Of a stretch of 6,769 bases of DNA, positions 5,670 through 6,769 are shown piece by piece. This DNA is from an uncultured Eubacteriales bacterium. Lineage in GTDB: Bacteria > Bacillota > Clostridia > Peptostreptococcales > Anaerovoracaceae. Every line of letters begins with the position of its first letter. The stretch's first letter is position 1. Location of the stretch: contig URWB01000118.1 in NCBI GenBank assembly GCA_900551415.1, forward strand, positions 1-6,769, in the 5' to 3' direction. Made by a program: the position numbers and the translations under genes. Below the pieces are notes generated by a model. That model ran no database searches, was not told the origin of the DNA, and saw only the letters and a program-made list of their open reading frames with translations.

Positions 5670-6119
5670 CTAAATCGAAAAGGGCTGATTCTTTTGCCTG
5701 CCGGATCGCATGTCCCAATGATAAAACACCTTGGAGTATGAGATGCTGCTGCCGAGATGGATGCCCCACGTATAGAGTCCTGCTTCTCCGACAATGCCAT
5801 GCGTCTCGCAGATCTCCTTCCATTTTTTCGCGTAACGGATAAAATCTTTTGCGCTGACGCCCGGATTGCTCCAATCCGCCGCGCAGCCGCGCAGATGAGA
5901 GGACTTCGCGTTCCCTCCGATTTTTTTGTTATAGGCCGCGGTGCGGAACCACGAATTGATCGTCATCGGTTTTGCGAGCCACTGCCGGAATTCCTCCATG
6001 CACTGTGCCTGCAGCATAGCGGCCGCCGCCAGCTTGACCGTTCCGGTCTGATTTTTGGCATACTCCGCAAAGGTAAAATGCTTCGTCAGGTTGGTGCCGG
6101 AAACTTTGATCCTTGCCAT
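5670..6119 (-). CDS. M15-type peptidoglycan peptidase (endolysin)
   Basis: This 149-residue protein is a compact zinc peptidase of the M15 family (D-Ala-D-Ala carboxypeptidase or L-Ala-D-Glu endopeptidase type), as found in phage endolysins. The opening LTKHFTFAEYA (11-21) is typical of the M15_3 group. The motif SSHLRGCAADW gives zinc ligands H75 and D82, and the late YHWDMR gives the third ligand H134 with D136. E112 is a candidate catalytic acid but cannot be confirmed by eye. There is no signal peptide and no cell-wall binding domain, so export would depend on the holin just downstream. AAAGGGG lies 7 nt before the ATG. A host carboxypeptidase would normally carry a signal peptide, which favours a phage-type lysin. 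Confidence 0.9.
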   Translation of the reverse strand: MARIKVSGTNLTKHFTFAEYAKNQTGTVKLAAAAMLQAQCMEEFRQWLAKPMTINSWFRTAAYNKKIGGNAKSSHLRGCAADWSNPGVSAKDFIRYAKKWKEICETHGIVGEAGLYTWGIHLGSSISYSKVFYHWDMRSGRQKNQPFSI

Positions 6120-6231
6120 CGTAACGCCCCTTTCCCTGATTTTGGACGAAAATACGAAGTCTTAGGATTCCCTGCGCATCGATATTTTGCCCATGATCAG
6201 ACTATGCGCGCGCGGCAGCTTCGGTGCCCTG

Positions 6232-6264
6232 TTTGCGTTTTTTCGCACAAGGTTCTCACGCAAA
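6232..6264. repeat. 7-bp inverted repeat next to the terminator
   Basis: TTTGCGT (6232-6238) and ACGCAAA (6258-6264) are perfect inverted copies with a 19-nt centre, which itself begins with a T-run and a CGCA that can pair with the first arm. It abuts the terminator hairpin and may compete with it or mark a regulatory site for the endolysin operon. Confidence 0.4.
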
Positions 6265-6302
6265 AGACCCATCCTGCGCGTTTTACGCATAAGGATGGGT
6301 CT
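6262..6302 (-). terminator. Strong terminator of the GGGtGRT gene
   Basis: AGACCCATCCT (6265-6275) and AGGATGGGTCT (6292-6302) form a perfect 11-bp stem. A further GCGT/ACGC pairing inside gives a two-tier hairpin with a 3-nt loop. On the minus strand it runs straight into a short T-run. It lies about 54 nt beyond the GGGtGRT stop and insulates the lysis genes from that gene's promoter. Confidence 0.8.
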
Positions 6303-6355
6303 GATTGTATTCTGACGCAAGTTGGACTTTTGCAGCAGGAATGCGGCAAAGCCGC

Positions 6356-6769
6356 TTATTTCATCGCTTCTTCGATCGCGACTGCCACCGCGACGGTCGC
6401 GCCGACCATCGGGTTGTTGCCCATGCCGACATAACCCATCATGGCGACGTGTGCCGGTACGGAGGATGAGCCCGCGAACTGCGCGTCGGAGTGCATGCGG
6501 CCCATGGTATCGGTCATGCCGTAGGAAGCAGGTCCTGCCGCCATGTTATCCGGATGCAGCGTTCTGCCTGTACCGCCGCCGCTGGCCACAGAGAAATATT
6601 TCTTGCCCTGTTCGATACATTCCTTTTTGTATGTGCCTGCGACCGGATGCTGGAAACGGGTCGGGTTCGTGGAATTGCCGGTAATGGAAACATCCACGCC
6701 TTCCTTGTGCATGATGGCAACGCCCTCGCGCACGTCGATAGGAGTTTTTGTCTTTTGCACCGGTTCCGC
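6356..6769 (-). CDS. GGGtGRT-family protein, C-terminal part
   Basis: The reading frame is open to the right edge, so only the last 137 residues are present. It contains the family-naming motif GGGTGRTLHPDN, followed by MAAGPASYGMTDTMGRMHSD, then VPAHVAMMGYVGMGNNPMVG and the alanine/valine-rich end TVAVAVAIEEAMK. These blocks identify the GGGtGRT family, a set of proteins of roughly 330 residues found in anaerobic bacteria and archaea whose biochemical role is, to my knowledge, not established. The glycine-rich motif suggests phosphate or nucleotide binding, but this is only inference. There is no membrane segment of clear strength apart from the mildly hydrophobic C-terminus, so it is probably cytoplasmic. 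A GTG at 6760 is simply an internal valine codon. The gene ends with a small hairpin and a strong terminator, so it is the last gene of its unit. Confidence 0.88.
   Translation of the reverse strand, partial: AEPVQKTKTPIDVREGVAIMHKEGVDVSITGNSTNPTRFQHPVAGTYKKECIEQGKKYFSVASGGGTGRTLHPDNMAAGPASYGMTDTMGRMHSDAQFAGSSSVPAHVAMMGYVGMGNNPMVGATVAVAVAIEEAMK

Larger units (their letters stand above)
6120..6355. other. Intergenic region with terminator and inverted repeats
   Basis: These 236 bases separate the GGGtGRT stop from the endolysin start, both on the minus strand. In the minus direction they hold a small GCGGC/GCCGC hairpin directly after the stop, a strong terminator, an overlapping inverted repeat, and about 110 bases before the endolysin that should contain its promoter. 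No convincing sigma-A -35/-10 pair with 16-18 nt spacing is visible there. No coding sequence is supported. Confidence 0.65.

Noticed and set aside
6200..6302. Riboswitch or CRISPR-like structure
   Set aside because: There is only one terminator hairpin and one inverted repeat; no repeat-spacer periodicity and no known riboswitch core could be recognised.
5355..6302. Prophage attachment sites around the lysis genes
   Set aside because: I looked for a direct repeat flanking the cassette and for a tRNA gene or integrase and saw none, though short imperfect repeats could be missed by eye.
5757..6434. 225-codon open frame on the plus strand
   Set aside because: It crosses the endolysin gene, a terminator and the end of the GGGtGRT gene in antisense and has no recognisable domain or ribosome site.

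Overview
The window most likely comes from a Gram-positive anaerobe of the Bacillota, probably class Clostridia. The evidence is G-rich purine Shine-Dalgarno sites, an A-type sigma promoter, two lipoproteins with classic lipoboxes, a BceRS/GraRS-type two-component pair, a phi-LC3-type holin and a GGGtGRT-family protein. No rRNA or tRNA is present to place it more finely. Coding density is high, and nearly all genes lie on the minus strand; one transporter gene lies on the plus strand.

Right part, read in the minus direction: the C-terminal 137 residues of a GGGtGRT-family protein (function unknown) enter from the right edge. They end at a strong 11-bp-stem terminator (about 6262-6302). Next is a two-gene lysis cassette: an M15-type peptidoglycan peptidase (endolysin) and, 12 nt downstream, a phi-LC3-type holin. 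It is closed by another terminator (5355-5378). No other phage gene is visible, so this looks like an isolated or domesticated lysis unit, or the end of a decayed prophage.

Middle: a plus-strand EamA/DMT-family permease converges on the holin gene and diverges from a minus-strand HAD-IIA (NagD-like) phosphatase. The 280-bp region between their starts shows no convincing promoter. The phosphatase gene is followed by a tangle of inverted repeats and then a T-tract terminator (3219-3249).

Left part, read in the minus direction: a good sigma-A promoter (3118-3146) starts a probable operon of four genes. These are a BMP/PnrA-type nucleoside-binding lipoprotein, a lipoprotein built from the FKBP and C-terminal domains of trigger factor, a BceR/GraR-like response regulator, and the first 45 residues of its histidine kinase (start overlapping by ATGA), which runs off the left edge. 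Pairing an exported trigger-factor-like foldase with an envelope-stress type two-component system is the most interesting arrangement here, but co-transcription is inferred from spacing only.

The most notable items are the extracytoplasmic trigger-factor paralogue, its apparent linkage to a two-component system, and the self-contained endolysin-holin unit with reversed gene order and a possible dual start in the holin.
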